A stretch of 64,000 nt of DNA from DVEG01 sp964405435. GTDB lineage: Bacteria; Cyanobacteriota; Cyanobacteriia; Cyanobacteriales; Oscillatoriaceae. The notes below the pieces were generated by a model, which saw only the letters and a program-made list of their open reading frames with translations, made no database searches and was not told the origin of the DNA. The position numbers and the translations under genes are program-made. Where the stretch lies: the NCBI GenBank assembly GCA_964405435.1, contig CAYOOD010000008.1:56396-120395 (forward strand), read 5' to 3'. Of the stretch, positions 1 through 8,440 are shown in pieces (position 1 is the first letter of the stretch; each line of letters starts with the position of its first letter).

Positions 1-419
1 GCCTGCGCCAGGGATACATCGTGGTGCAGTTGAATCGCTTCAGTCAACTGAAACCCGATGGTATAAACCGGGTTGAGGGCACTCATCGGCTCTTGAAAAA
101 TCATGGCCATCTGGCTGCCCCGGTACTGCTGCATTTGTTCGGCGCTCAGTTCGAGCAGATTCGCGGGCGGTTGCATCTGCCCATCTTCCCCCACGCCCCG
201 AAACCAAATTTCCCCGCCGACTATTTTGCCCGGTGGAGTTGGCACCAAACCCATAACGGCGAGGGAGGTAACGGACTTGCCCGATCCGGATTCGCCCACG
301 ATCCCCAGGGTTTGCCCTTGCTTGACTTCAAAGGAAATGTCGTCAACGGCTAGCTGGAGTTTTTCGTCGGTTTGGAATTGAACTTTCAGGTTGCGAACTT
401 CTAGAACGGTTTCGGTCAT
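1..419 (-). CDS. Oligopeptide/dipeptide ABC transporter ATP-binding subunit (partial)
   Basis: The gene starts with ATG at 417-419 and runs off the left edge, so only the first ~139 residues are visible. They begin MTETVLEVRNLKVQF and contain the Walker A motif GESGSGKS, followed by the DppD/OppD-type segment MIFQEPMSALNPVYTIGFQ with the Q-loop. This matches the cytoplasmic ATPase that powers uptake of peptides, nickel or related solutes through a DppBC-type permease. The signature motif, Walker B and the DppD/OppD C-terminal extension lie outside the window. Family assignment is firm; the substrate cannot be told from this part. Confidence 0.9.
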   Translation of the reverse strand, partial: MTETVLEVRNLKVQFQTDEKLQLAVDDISFEVKQGQTLGIVGESGSGKSVTSLAVMGLVPTPPGKIVGGEIWFRGVGEDGQMQPPANLLELSAEQMQQYRGSQMAMIFQEPMSALNPVYTIGFQLTEAIQLHHDVSLAQ

Positions 420-1076
420 GGAGGTTGAGCGCGAAGGTTAAGTGGATTTTAACAGTGCTTTCCCAGCCGCGAGCGGCGTTAGTTTGGGGTATGTTTTGGG
501 GAAGAAACGGCAAATCCCATTTTGTGGGCCATTTTCCTCGATCGCGGCTCGGCCCGGGGCCGACGCATCGCCGATCGCGCTCCGGCATTTACCATTTTGC
601 AGGCTTGCAGGCGGTTTTGGCTGCTTTCTTTGCGGGAATCGCGCACAATGGTAATAGGTAGAAGCTCTGTATCGGGCGATTTTAGAGGGGGTTGGTTAAG
701 GGTTGCCGATCGCGGCAGAAAGCCAGATAGAAAAATATCCGGGAGCCGTTCACCCTGATGCGGAAAGCAAGCTTTATGGGGCTGCAAGCAGTTCCTCTCT
801 ATACTAATCGCGATCGCTCCGGGCAAGCCTTTCCCGACACCTGTTTCGTGAAGATGAAAGCTTCGCGCGTTCGCGAAGCGGATCTGAAAGATCTCGCGAA
901 TCAACTATTTATCTTTTGCAAGTTCTGCCCAGCTCAGATTTTTTTATTTGATAAGTTTTATATTTGGAAAGGCTTGAGCCAACGAATTTTTATCTAAAAC
1001 TTGAAATTTTTAGACTTTTTAAATAACAAATCGAGAATCCAAGCAGCGGTTACAGGCAAATATATAAGGAGCATTT
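420..1076. other. Intergenic region, no gene supported
   Basis: About 660 bases between the divergent ABC ATPase and the next plus-strand gene. Open frames on both strands here lack ribosome binding sites and protein-like composition. The last ~150 bases are AT-rich and end in TAAGGAGC just before the ATG at 1077, so a promoter for that gene probably lies here. Confidence 0.5.
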
Positions 1077-1880
1077 ATGAACGAGCATAAATCAAAAGTC
1101 ATTGAACTAGCGAGGCAAGGTAACGCCCGCGCGATCGCAGCGATTCTCAATCGCTGGCTGCAACCCAAAGGAATTACGACAGTGGCTAAGCGAGAAAAAA
1201 ATCGCTTGCAGTTGAGGCTGGAGGCGGGGCGAGTTCCCCATTCAAAAATTCTGATTGTATTCGTTCGCAAAGTATTTTCTTCTCTAGACATTGCCTCGAT
1301 TGAAACAGTACAGATGTCCCTGTACCTGACGGGAAAAAGTTCTCCAGTCTGGCAAGAAGAATTTGAAATTATGCCGGAACCTGTAGAATCCACAGCGGCG
1401 GGAGCTTCTGAAACCGCGATCGCTGCAGTGGCAGTTGCCGAAGAAGATCCGGCGCAGCTTTGGAAAGAAACTTCCGGCGAGAGATTGCTGCCCGCTGAGG
1501 AGACGGTGACGCAGCCAGAAGCAGCGACGAGGGATCTGACGACGATCCCGTTAATTTCATCAGAGGAAGCCAATCGGGAAGAAACGGCAGCCGGCGTTTC
1601 CGAAAAAGTCCCCGAACTAGCGGCGATCCCCTCCGAGTCATCCGAGGAGCCCGCAGGAACCGGGAAAGAATGGGAGGAAAATTCTCCTGCCCCGATCCCA
1701 GCATCGGGGAGAAACGCGCCCGCGAGTTGGCTAGACACGAGAATGGGAAAAGCGATCGCGATCCTGCCGATTTACCTGCTAGCCTTGACAATCCTGGGGA
1801 TCGAATACTTGCGAGAACGATCGGCACCCGCACCAGCCGCGCCGACACCGACAGTTTCTCCGGCTCCCGGCAGGAAGTAG
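1077..1880 (+). CDS. Membrane-anchored protein of unknown function, paralogue of 2607-3629
   Basis: A 267-residue protein preceded by AAGGAG seven bases before the ATG. Residues 1-~105 form a compact domain (KVIELARQGNARAIAAILNR ... SPVWQEEFEI) clearly similar to the N-terminus of the protein at 2607-3629. A long Glu/Ser/Pro/Ala-rich, probably disordered linker (~107-220) follows, then one hydrophobic segment around 225-245 (AIAILPIYLLALTILGIEYL) and a short Ala/Pro tail. Family resemblance suggests a cyanobacterium-specific protein with the soluble domain tethered to a membrane by its C-terminus. I do not recognise a function. No enzyme motif is visible. Confidence 0.75.
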   Translation: MNEHKSKVIELARQGNARAIAAILNRWLQPKGITTVAKREKNRLQLRLEAGRVPHSKILIVFVRKVFSSLDIASIETVQMSLYLTGKSSPVWQEEFEIMPEPVESTAAGASETAIAAVAVAEEDPAQLWKETSGERLLPAEETVTQPEAATRDLTTIPLISSEEANREETAAGVSEKVPELAAIPSESSEEPAGTGKEWEENSPAPIPASGRNAPASWLDTRMGKAIAILPIYLLALTILGIEYLRERSAPAPAAPTPTVSPAPGRK

Positions 1881-2606
1881 GCACAGAAGCGATCTCAGAA
1901 CGGTTCGTGCTTGCTTGCCGGCGGTTGACAAAGCGCTTGCGAGCATCGCCCCTCGCTCAAACGGCTGTATTGTCGCAGGTGTGGAAATCGGGAGCTCGGC
2001 GGCTCCAAAACCGTAGCATGTTTGTTAAAATTTTTTGAGATACCGTTCAGATTTGTAAAGGTTTTTATTAGTTCGCAGTGCCAGCAACCGTTCTGGGCAA
2101 GCTATTCTAATTGTGAATGTTCGCAAGCGCGCTTGCCCTGAAGTTAGGGAGCGCGATCGCCTGGAAATGAAGCGGACTGGCTTGCTAGAACCCATGCACG
2201 GCAGCACTGCGGGACAGGCTTCAACACCGGGCGCGTCGAGTTCTCAGCGTGCTGTTCCTTTTCCAGGCAAGGATTCGATCGGAAGCGAGGTTGAAAAATG
2301 GTTCAGTCCAGGTTCTGCAAACCGTTTGAATCTCTCAGGGGATCGCCCGATCCTGTTGAGCGTGTAGGGGCTCCTCGCGAGGAACCCCTACAGGAGTGGG
2401 GATTGGGGGGCGCAGGAGACAGGAAAACTTCAGGAGAGCGTGAAAAGGGAAAGGATGCGACAACTGCGTCCGGTCGCCCTTAGTGTAAATTATCACAAGT
2501 CCTGTATGCCTCTAGCCTCAGCGCTAAGATCGAGGACGCGCCAGGGCGATCGCGGCAGTTATAGTAAAGAATACTTCCAGCCTTTCAGTGCCTAATCTTG
2601 CCAGCC
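1881..2606. other. Intergenic region between the two paralogues
   Basis: Roughly 725 bases with no convincing gene. The region holds one copy of the dispersed repeat described at 2364-2398 and HIP1 octamers. The frames at 2113-2367 and 2298-2483 have no ribosome binding site and run through that repeat. Confidence 0.5.
2364..2398. repeat. Dispersed REP-like palindrome, copy 1
   Basis: The core is GTAGGGGCTCCTCGCGAGG followed by the complementary arm and CAGGAGTG. Near-identical copies lie at 14774-14808 and 14820-14854. The inverted arms could form a hairpin in RNA or ssDNA. Confidence 0.75.
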
Positions 2607-3629
2607 ATGTCACCAGCAAAGCCTAACCCTCTCGAACTTGCCAAGCAGGGCGATCCGACGGCGATCGCCGCTCTGCTCAACCGTTCCCTTCAAACCAAAG
2701 GCATTACTGCCAAAGCTGACCAGGAAGATGGCTATCTGCACGTCACCCTAGAGTCGGCTCAAGTGCCCAATCAACAAGCCGTGGTGAATTTCATCCATCA
2801 GGGAATGATGAAATTGCAGAGTGAAGCCATTCACACGGTGATGATTGAGGGGTATCAGACCGGTCAAGCGACTCCGGCTTGGAGCCAAGAGTTGCAGTTA
2901 GAAACCGGCTCTCTCTTTCAGAGAGAGGAGATGCCGCCAGAAGAAGAGCTTCCCTCTGACGAGTATGTCCCGGCAGGAGAAATCGACGAACAAAACGAGT
3001 ACGACGAGGAAAGCGAGGAACTCGAAGAAGTCGAGGAAGTCCAGCCCGTCCAGGAAAAGCGCAAGTCCAGCAAATTAGTGCCGATTTTGGCAGGTGTGGC
3101 GCTCCTCTTGGTTGCAGCCGCAGTGGCGTTCGTGGTTTTCAAACCGCAGATTCTGGCCATGTTCTCCGGCGAAGAGCCCGAACCTACGGCACCGACGCCA
3201 AACTCTCAGACAACGCCGGCAAAGCCGCCAGCAACTGCGGCTACTACGAGCAAGCCGGCAGCCCCCGCCAGCAAACCAGCGGCCACGCCCACAGCAGCGG
3301 CCACGCCAGCACCAGCGGCCACGCCAGCACCAGCGGCCACGCCAGCACCAGCGGCCACGCCAGCACCAGCGGCCACGGCACCCAAACCAGCAGCCCCGTC
3401 TGCTCCTTGGCGGGATGCAGTCAACAAGGCGATGAATGCAGCCAACCTGACGCAAACCGCCTACTATCCAGAGGAATGGGAGACTGTGGCAAAAGAGTGG
3501 CAAGCCGCGATCGACCTGCTGAAAAAAGTGCCGCAGTCCAGTCCGAATTACCAACAAGCGCAGCAAAAAATTGTGGAGTATCAGAGAAACCTACAATATG
3601 CCCAGCAAAATGCCGGGACTGGCTACTAA
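2607..3629 (+). CDS. Membrane-anchored protein of unknown function with Ala/Pro repeat linker
   Basis: I chose ATG 2607 (MSPAKPNPLELAKQGD) over an upstream TTG at 2598; the protein is 340 residues. The first ~105 residues match the paralogue at 1077-1880. A very acidic linker follows (many Glu, ~110-155), then one membrane span near 160-180 (LVPILAGVALLLVAAAVAFVV), then an Ala/Pro/Thr-rich linker containing four exact 18-bp repeats, and a C-terminal helical domain (~270-340) not present in the paralogue. With a single membrane span in the middle, the C-terminal domain probably lies on the opposite side of the membrane from the N-terminal one. Function is unknown; the family is known to me only as conserved cyanobacterial hypothetical proteins. 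Confidence 0.8.
   Translation: MSPAKPNPLELAKQGDPTAIAALLNRSLQTKGITAKADQEDGYLHVTLESAQVPNQQAVVNFIHQGMMKLQSEAIHTVMIEGYQTGQATPAWSQELQLETGSLFQREEMPPEEELPSDEYVPAGEIDEQNEYDEESEELEEVEEVQPVQEKRKSSKLVPILAGVALLLVAAAVAFVVFKPQILAMFSGEEPEPTAPTPNSQTTPAKPPATAATTSKPAAPASKPAATPTAAATPAPAATPAPAATPAPAATPAPAATAPKPAAPSAPWRDAVNKAMNAANLTQTAYYPEEWETVAKEWQAAIDLLKKVPQSSPNYQQAQQKIVEYQRNLQYAQQNAGTGY
3300..3371 (+). repeat. Four tandem 18-bp repeats inside the coding sequence
   Basis: Unit GCCACGCCAGCACCAGCG is repeated four times without mismatch and encodes a repeated ATPAPA linker. Being in frame (18 = 6 codons), copy number could change without breaking the protein. Confidence 0.9.
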
Positions 3630-4022
3630 TTAACAGGTTAGTTCGCTTGGTGGCTGGCAGGCTGCCCCCAAAACTGGAAAACTGGCGGCACAGAGAAAGA
3701 CGAAAATCGCTGGAGACAGGGAGCGCGCTCGCGAGCGCGCTCCCTGTCTAAAAGCCGAGGAAATCGCCGCCGACTTAGACACTCCCAAGCCAGAACAGCA
3801 AGCGCAGGAAGGACTTCCTGCTATTTTCTTTCTCGCAAGGGCTTTCAATAACCCTCTATAAAAGCGCTTCACGCGCTTGCCAATCCTCCTGCAGCCATCA
3901 GAATTTTTTTTAACCTTTTACCAACGAGACTCCCTGCCCTTTGTAAGATTACTTCTTTCCTTTCTTTCTTTTCCCTCGGCGTTCTGAAGTGGTTCAAAAA
4001 ATCCGCAACATTCAAAATAATC
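3630..4022. other. Intergenic region between convergent genes
   Basis: Contains the 36-bp perfect palindrome at 3714-3749. The rest shows no gene; the final ~100 bases are AT-rich with CTTT/TTCTTT runs. Confidence 0.5.
3714..3749. repeat. 36-bp perfect palindrome
   Basis: Left half AGACAGGGAGCGCGCTCG is followed immediately by its exact reverse complement, with no spacer. It lies between convergent genes. It may act as a bidirectional transcription stop, but there is no adjacent T-run of note. Confidence 0.85.
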
Positions 4023-5135
4023 TTACCGCCCGGATTTGTGCGTTTCCTTCGCCCGCCAAACTAACTGCAACTCGTCGAGCAATCGAGTTTCTTCTTTCAA
4101 ATCGCCCAAATCGCGAGCCAGCGCGATCGCCCGTCGGTAGAATTCCTCGGCAACGGGATAATCTTCTAAGATGCGATAAAATTGAGCGATTGAGCGCAGC
4201 GATATTAACTCCTGGCGCGGGTTTTCTATTTTCTGGGCGAGTTCTAAGCGCTCGTCGAGCAGAGCAGCAGCGCGGAAATAGCGCCCCACAGAACTGTGAG
4301 CGGCGACTAATCCGTCGATCGCGCGGAAGTGGTTGCGGAAATCTACACTCTGTCGCGCCAAAAGGCGGGCGCTGCCGTAATTGGCGATCGCCTCGTCGTA
4401 ATTGCCCGCCGCTCGATAGGCATCGCCCAAATTATTCAAAGTATTCGCCTCGCCCGTGGGATCTGCCGCCCTGCGCCGCCACGTCAGCGCTGCTTCATAT
4501 CTTTTAATCGCCTGATTGTAATCTCGTTTTGTCGCCGCTATTAACCCCAAATTGCTCAGAGAAAGCCCTTGTCCTTCCAAACTATTGACGCTGCGGGCAA
4601 TTTCGTAAGCTTCTTCAAAGACTTTTCTCGCCTCGTCGATCGCTTCTCGCTGTACCAGAACTGTACCGACATTATTTAACCCGTAAATTTCGCCTAAAAT
4701 ATCTTTATTGTCGCGAGCGATCGCCAATCGGCGGCGCAGGGCATCCTCTGCCAAATCGTAGCGTCCCAAAGCGGCGTAAGCGATGCCGATAAAATCATAA
4801 GTCAGCCCCTCGGATTTGACATCGCCGATGCGGTGATATATCTCTAGCGCCTGCATCCAGTAGTAAATCGCTTTATCTAGATGCCCGAGACGCTCCTGCT
4901 GTCCGCCCAAACGCAGCAGGAAATCTGCCTCGTCCCGCGCTTCTTTGGGGGTGACGTCGTTGCCGCGAATGTTAAATTGCTCGTCGAGATCGCGAGCGAT
5001 CGCGCCTGCCGGCAGGCTGGAAATTGCTAGCAGCGCCAGCACGAGCGGCAACGCAACTTTTTTAGCTCCTTTCCCCAAAGCGATCGGGAGGGAAATAGAG
5101 CGAATCGCACCCGTCAATCGACTGCACCGACGCAT
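4023..5135 (-). CDS. Exported TPR-repeat protein
   Basis: I chose ATG 5135 (MRRCSRLTGAIRS), with GGAG 11 bases upstream; a longer version from 5183 would overlap the preceding gene. The protein is ~370 residues. A basic N-terminus, a hydrophobic stretch (VALPLVLALLAISSL) and PAGAIA suggest a signal peptide. The remainder is a run of at least six tetratricopeptide repeats with the usual A-[IL]-x-x-Y/F pattern (for example AIYYWMQALEIYHRIGD, DLAEDALRRRLAIARDN, AIANYGSARLLARQS). TPR arrays bind other proteins; partners cannot be inferred. It lies directly downstream of, and probably in an operon with, the sigma-like gene at 5170-5841. Confidence 0.8.
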   Translation of the reverse strand: MRRCSRLTGAIRSISLPIALGKGAKKVALPLVLALLAISSLPAGAIARDLDEQFNIRGNDVTPKEARDEADFLLRLGGQQERLGHLDKAIYYWMQALEIYHRIGDVKSEGLTYDFIGIAYAALGRYDLAEDALRRRLAIARDNKDILGEIYGLNNVGTVLVQREAIDEARKVFEEAYEIARSVNSLEGQGLSLSNLGLIAATKRDYNQAIKRYEAALTWRRRAADPTGEANTLNNLGDAYRAAGNYDEAIANYGSARLLARQSVDFRNHFRAIDGLVAAHSSVGRYFRAAALLDERLELAQKIENPRQELISLRSIAQFYRILEDYPVAEEFYRRAIALARDLGDLKEETRLLDELQLVWRAKETHKSGR

Positions 5136-5169
5136 AGGCTTTTCATCTCCGTAATTGTTGCAGCAGCGA

Positions 5170-5841
5170 CTAGGACACTGCATCTACGGCTGAATCCGAT
5201 GATTCTTCCTCAGTCGGACTCGCTCCCAGATAGATAACGCGAATATCCTCCGGCAATTGTTCGTCTAGGAGCCGATATCCCTGTTTGAGCAGCTCTTTGA
5301 CTTCAGCCGGGGGAATCTCCTCTCCCTCTGCTTGCAGGTAGGCGGCAATTCGCGTTTCGCTCCAGCGGAAAGTCTGAGCCATGACAACCACCAAACGCAG
5401 CAGCGGCGGCAGCAAGTCGAGCCCTTGTTGGACGTAACACCACAGGGGCGGAGGCGCTTCCTGCAAAGAGTAATGAATCGACTCTACTGGCGGCGGTTCT
5501 ATTTGGTTTATGCAAAGGGAAGTCATGTTGATGAGCCAGCTTTGCATAGTCAAACCCGATCCGCTATTGCCGTTGTGCCGCCCCTGACGCAAATCGAGAT
5601 CCCGCAGCTCGTGGAATATGTGCCGCCACGACTGGGCAAAAAGATAGTCAGCCTGTACGGGCGATTTCGCCGAGTGAGAAATCAAGGTATAGACGATCGG
5701 ACTGTAGCGACAGAATATCGCCGTGAAATATTTTCCGCGATCGGGGTAGCGCTGAAATAGGGTCAGCAGTTCCCGATCGCTGTGGTGAAACAGCGACTTG
5801 ACAAGGGGGTGGTTGCTTTCTGGAAAGTTAGGCAGTTGCAC
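5170..5841 (-). CDS. Sigma-70-like (ECF-type) protein, divergent
   Basis: A 223-residue protein from a GTG start, with no strong ribosome binding site. Residues ~20-105 follow the sigma region 2 pattern (ELLTLFQRYPDRGKYFTAIF ... ADYLFAQSWRHIFHELRD ... SWLINMTSLCINQ), and ~130-205 follow region 4 (LDLLPPLLRLVVVMAQTFRW, then SETRIAAYLQ and VKELLKQGYRLLDEQLP, a helix-turn-helix-like arrangement). Both regions are less conserved than in standard ECF factors, and the acidic Ser/Glu tail is unusual. It may be a true alternative sigma factor or a derived regulator. The downstream secreted TPR protein is an obvious candidate for linked function. Confidence 0.6.
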   Translation of the reverse strand: MQLPNFPESNHPLVKSLFHHSDRELLTLFQRYPDRGKYFTAIFCRYSPIVYTLISHSAKSPVQADYLFAQSWRHIFHELRDLDLRQGRHNGNSGSGLTMQSWLINMTSLCINQIEPPPVESIHYSLQEAPPPLWCYVQQGLDLLPPLLRLVVVMAQTFRWSETRIAAYLQAEGEEIPPAEVKELLKQGYRLLDEQLPEDIRVIYLGASPTEEESSDSAVDAVS

Positions 5842-6274
5842 GGTTCTGTTTGCTGCGGCTTGCAGGAATTCCTTGTTATTTCAGGCCCTAATAGGGATTG
5901 TGCCCTTTGCAATTGTCAATTTCTTTTATCTAGCATAGCGCGCGACCTCCTTGATGGCGTATCGCGTGCGGCGTTCGCTCTTGTTGGCCCCATCTATATC
6001 GGTTCTGCCGGCGCGCGGCCACATCCCGGCCCCTGTCTGGGGATGAGGGCGATCGCCTTTCGGATTGGGATGCCTCGATATAGAATCATTACTTTCACCC
6101 TGCCAGGGATTTTCCAACACTTTATTTAAGGTAAAATATAATATTATACCAAAAAATAACCGAACTGCGGCTATAACTGATAATAAGGGTATCGTTGGCT
6201 GCGAAAAGCGCTCTCGTGCCACATCGGCTGTCGGTTGATAAATTGTAAGTGGGTTGTTCATCCCCGATCGGTTC
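5842..6274. other. Intergenic region between divergent genes
   Basis: The part from 6120 to 6165 is strongly AT-rich and could hold the promoter of the plus-strand VOC gene. A possible small minus-strand membrane protein starting at 6261 was considered and rejected. Confidence 0.4.
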
Positions 6275-6850
6275 ATGCTTCTAATACTTAGCGTTCCTCC
6301 GACCTTGAGTTCCCTTCTGCCGTCCCTGCCCCTGGACAGCCTGTTTTCCACTCAGGGGATTATGGTGATGCTTTTGGCTGCCTATGCAGGAGCCATGTGG
6401 ATGTTTCTCACCAGCGCCCCCAAGGTTCATACCATCATGGTGTCGGATCTGGAGGCCGCTCGGCAGCTCTATGAAGGGTTGCTAGATTTGCCCGTGGCAG
6501 AAGTGCCACTGCACTATTATTACAATTACGAGCAAACGCTCGGTGCCACCAGTATCGACCCGCTCTACATGTCCAGTGTTGCCAACGCGCCGACAAAGCG
6601 ATTGGAAACGCCCGACGGGCTGTGGTATCAGCTCAAGAAGAATACCCAATTGCACGTCATTTCTGGGGCGAGTCCGGGCCAAAAAAATCGCCAGCGCCAC
6701 GTTTGCTTCGATCGCGAGTGTCTGGATCAAGTGTTGATGCGGGTACAGACGCGGGGCGTCAAGTACAAAATCCGCCGCGAAAAACCGCTGAATTTCTTGG
6801 TGAAGGACATAGAGGGGCGCGTCATCGAGATGACGGAAGTGTCGAATTAG
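6275..6850 (+). CDS. VOC/glyoxalase-fold protein with N-terminal membrane segment
   Basis: The ATG at 6275 (MLLILSVPPTLSS) gives 191 residues; an earlier TTG at 6254 is less likely. A hydrophobic segment (GIMVMLLAAYAGAMWMFLTS, ~27-46) suggests membrane anchoring. From ~50 on, VHTIMVSDLEAARQLYEGLL begins a vicinal-oxygen-chelate half-domain pair: HVISGASP and RHVCFDRECLDQVLMRVQTR, ending in KDIEGRVIEM. VOC proteins include glyoxalases, dioxygenases and resistance proteins. The metal-ligand set here is not clearly that of glyoxalase I, so no reaction is assigned. Confidence 0.75.
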   Translation: MLLILSVPPTLSSLLPSLPLDSLFSTQGIMVMLLAAYAGAMWMFLTSAPKVHTIMVSDLEAARQLYEGLLDLPVAEVPLHYYYNYEQTLGATSIDPLYMSSVANAPTKRLETPDGLWYQLKKNTQLHVISGASPGQKNRQRHVCFDRECLDQVLMRVQTRGVKYKIRREKPLNFLVKDIEGRVIEMTEVSN

Positions 6851-7026
6851 CGGTTAGAAGTTGGCGCTCGATTGTGGCGCAGTTTGCCCTTTCCTTTCGC
6901 CCTTGTCTTTGCCCCTGAGTCCTCTGAGTGCTGAAGCGGTTTGCCCAAAAACAACAACGGCAGAGCGTAAAAATCCCAGCTTTCGAGGCAAGGGGCGCGA
7001 AAGGCTGCGCCCCTTGATTTTTCGGG

Positions 7027-7956
7027 TCATTCGTCAAGTTTGATCGCCGCTGTTTCCTCTGCAACCCGCTTTCCTTCATCGAGCAAATAGTCAAAAAACG
7101 TGCGCGCGACAACTGAGAGCTGTTTGCCGTTGGGATAGATAGCGTACCAGTGTCGGCGGATGGGAAAGCCTTCTACATTCAGAATGGTGAGCTTGCTCGT
7201 CGCTCCTTCCAGTGCCAAGACGTGACGAGATAAGACGGAGATGCCCAACCCGCCGGCGATCGCTTGCTTGATTGCTTCATTGCTGCCGAGTTCCAGCCGC
7301 ACCTTAACTTCGATCCCCTGTTCCTCGAACATTTTCTGCACCGATCCCCGGGTGCCCGATCCTGGTTCCCGCATGATGAAAGGCTCCTCGGCAAGACGAG
7401 AAAGGGGAATGTGTTGTTCTCCGGCGAGGGGGTGATTCCACGCAGCCATCACTTCCAGGGGATTTTCGAGAAAGGGCTTGCAAGTGATGTCGTCATCGAC
7501 GGGCGGCTGAGAAAGAATGTAGAGGTCGTCGCGATTGTCGTTGAGGCGCTCTATTAACTGTTCGTGGTTCGTCACTTGCAGGGAGATATCAATGCCCGGG
7601 TAGCGCTGGCAAAATGGGCCTAATATGCGGGGGACAAAATATTTAGCGGTGGTGACAACTGCGAGGCGCAGTTGTCCCTGCTTGACCCCTTTCATATTGG
7701 CCACGGTCATCTCAAACTGAGACAGGCGATCGAAGATATCCCGGCAGGTAGACAACAGTTCGCGACCGGCATCCGTGAGATACAGGCGCTTGCCCACCTG
7801 CTCGAACAGGGGCATACCGACAGCCTTCGTCAACTGTTTCACCTGCATGGATACAGTCGGTTGCGTGAGAAACAATTCCTCCGCCGCGCGAGTAAAGCTG
7901 CCGTGGCGAGCAGCCGCCTCGAAAACCTTTAATTGGTGAAGCGTTGCGTGCTTCAA
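7027..7956 (-). CDS. LysR-family regulator of the CmpR/CbbR type
   Basis: A 309-residue protein starting at a TTG codon with AGGAG eight bases upstream. The N-terminal winged helix-turn-helix (HQLKVFEAAARHGSFTRAAE, then LTQPTVSMQVKQLTKAVGM) is characteristic of cyanobacterial CmpR/CcmR-like regulators of CO2-responsive genes. Residues ~90-300 are the LysR effector domain. In this family 2-phosphoglycolate, RuBP or related Calvin-cycle metabolites act as signals. Position beside the carboxysome operon and NDH-1 CO2-uptake genes supports a role in carbon limitation. It could be orthologous to CmpR or to CcmR/NdhR; sequence alone does not settle this. Confidence 0.85.
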   Translation of the reverse strand: MKHATLHQLKVFEAAARHGSFTRAAEELFLTQPTVSMQVKQLTKAVGMPLFEQVGKRLYLTDAGRELLSTCRDIFDRLSQFEMTVANMKGVKQGQLRLAVVTTAKYFVPRILGPFCQRYPGIDISLQVTNHEQLIERLNDNRDDLYILSQPPVDDDITCKPFLENPLEVMAAWNHPLAGEQHIPLSRLAEEPFIMREPGSGTRGSVQKMFEEQGIEVKVRLELGSNEAIKQAIAGGLGISVLSRHVLALEGATSKLTILNVEGFPIRRHWYAIYPNGKQLSVVARTFFDYLLDEGKRVAEETAAIKLDE

Positions 7957-7993
7957 GGGACGTACTCCTGGTGGTATCTATAGACTTTTATCT

Positions 7994-8030
7994 ATCATAA
8001 GGATAAGTAAGCGCTGCTTTCACTTATGAT
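7994..8030. promoter_or_regulatory. Candidate LysR operator upstream of the regulator
   Basis: Inverted repeat ATCATAAG (7994-8001) and CTTATGAT (8023-8030), with a nested pair ATAAGT/ACTTAT spaced 13 bases. It sits 38-74 bases before the TTG start of the LysR gene, as expected for autoregulation by a LysR dimer pair. No binding data; inference from symmetry and place. Confidence 0.45.
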
Positions 8031-8440
8031 TTTTTAGGCTATCATCAAATCAATCTAAGAAGCGTAAGTCCCCTTCCAATCTCGCGTTGCACCGCTGAGA
8101 TGGCCTGTTGGGTGAGCTGTCCCGGCTATTTTGTCCTCATATCGATCTCCTGTAGGAGCTAGGGGCGGATCGTACCAACGCTATCATTATCTCACCGTGC
8201 AACGCTTTTTCTTCTCCTCGGTGAACTTTTCGACTCTTGTACCGGAAATCCCTACTGCTTGCCTGTCGGTCGTCGATCCCCGCGTCGCGAGTCTCTTAAA
8301 AGACTTTTAAATCTACTGTGGATAGTAGAAATTTGTTTTAGATTACTCATAGAGCCCATCCACATAGGTTGTGACGCGAACAGCGCCCCTCGACGCTGTT
8401 GAGCACTGCTGTGCGGAATTTATCCTGACAGTTAAATCAA
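8031..8440. other. Rest of the region between the LysR gene and 8441
   Basis: About 410 bases without a supported gene. AT-rich stretches around 8300-8345 (AAAGACTTTTAAATCTACTG) may serve as promoter for the plus-strand gene at 8441. Confidence 0.35.

Noticed and set aside
479..904. 141-residue minus-strand frame upstream of the first paralogue
   Set aside because: No ribosome binding site, composition rich in Arg/Ser/Pro/His as expected from chance translation, no recognisable motif.
3206..3566. Minus-strand frames rich in Gly-Ala-Val or Trp-Arg-Gly repeats
   Set aside because: Direct result of reading the 18-bp tandem repeat in other frames.
5926..6261. Possible minus-strand small membrane protein (starting MNNPLTIYQPTADV) with one hydrophobic segment
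   Set aside because: Its start would lie only 14 bases from the divergent start of the VOC gene, leaving no room for separate ribosome binding sites or promoters, and the C-terminal half has unusual composition.
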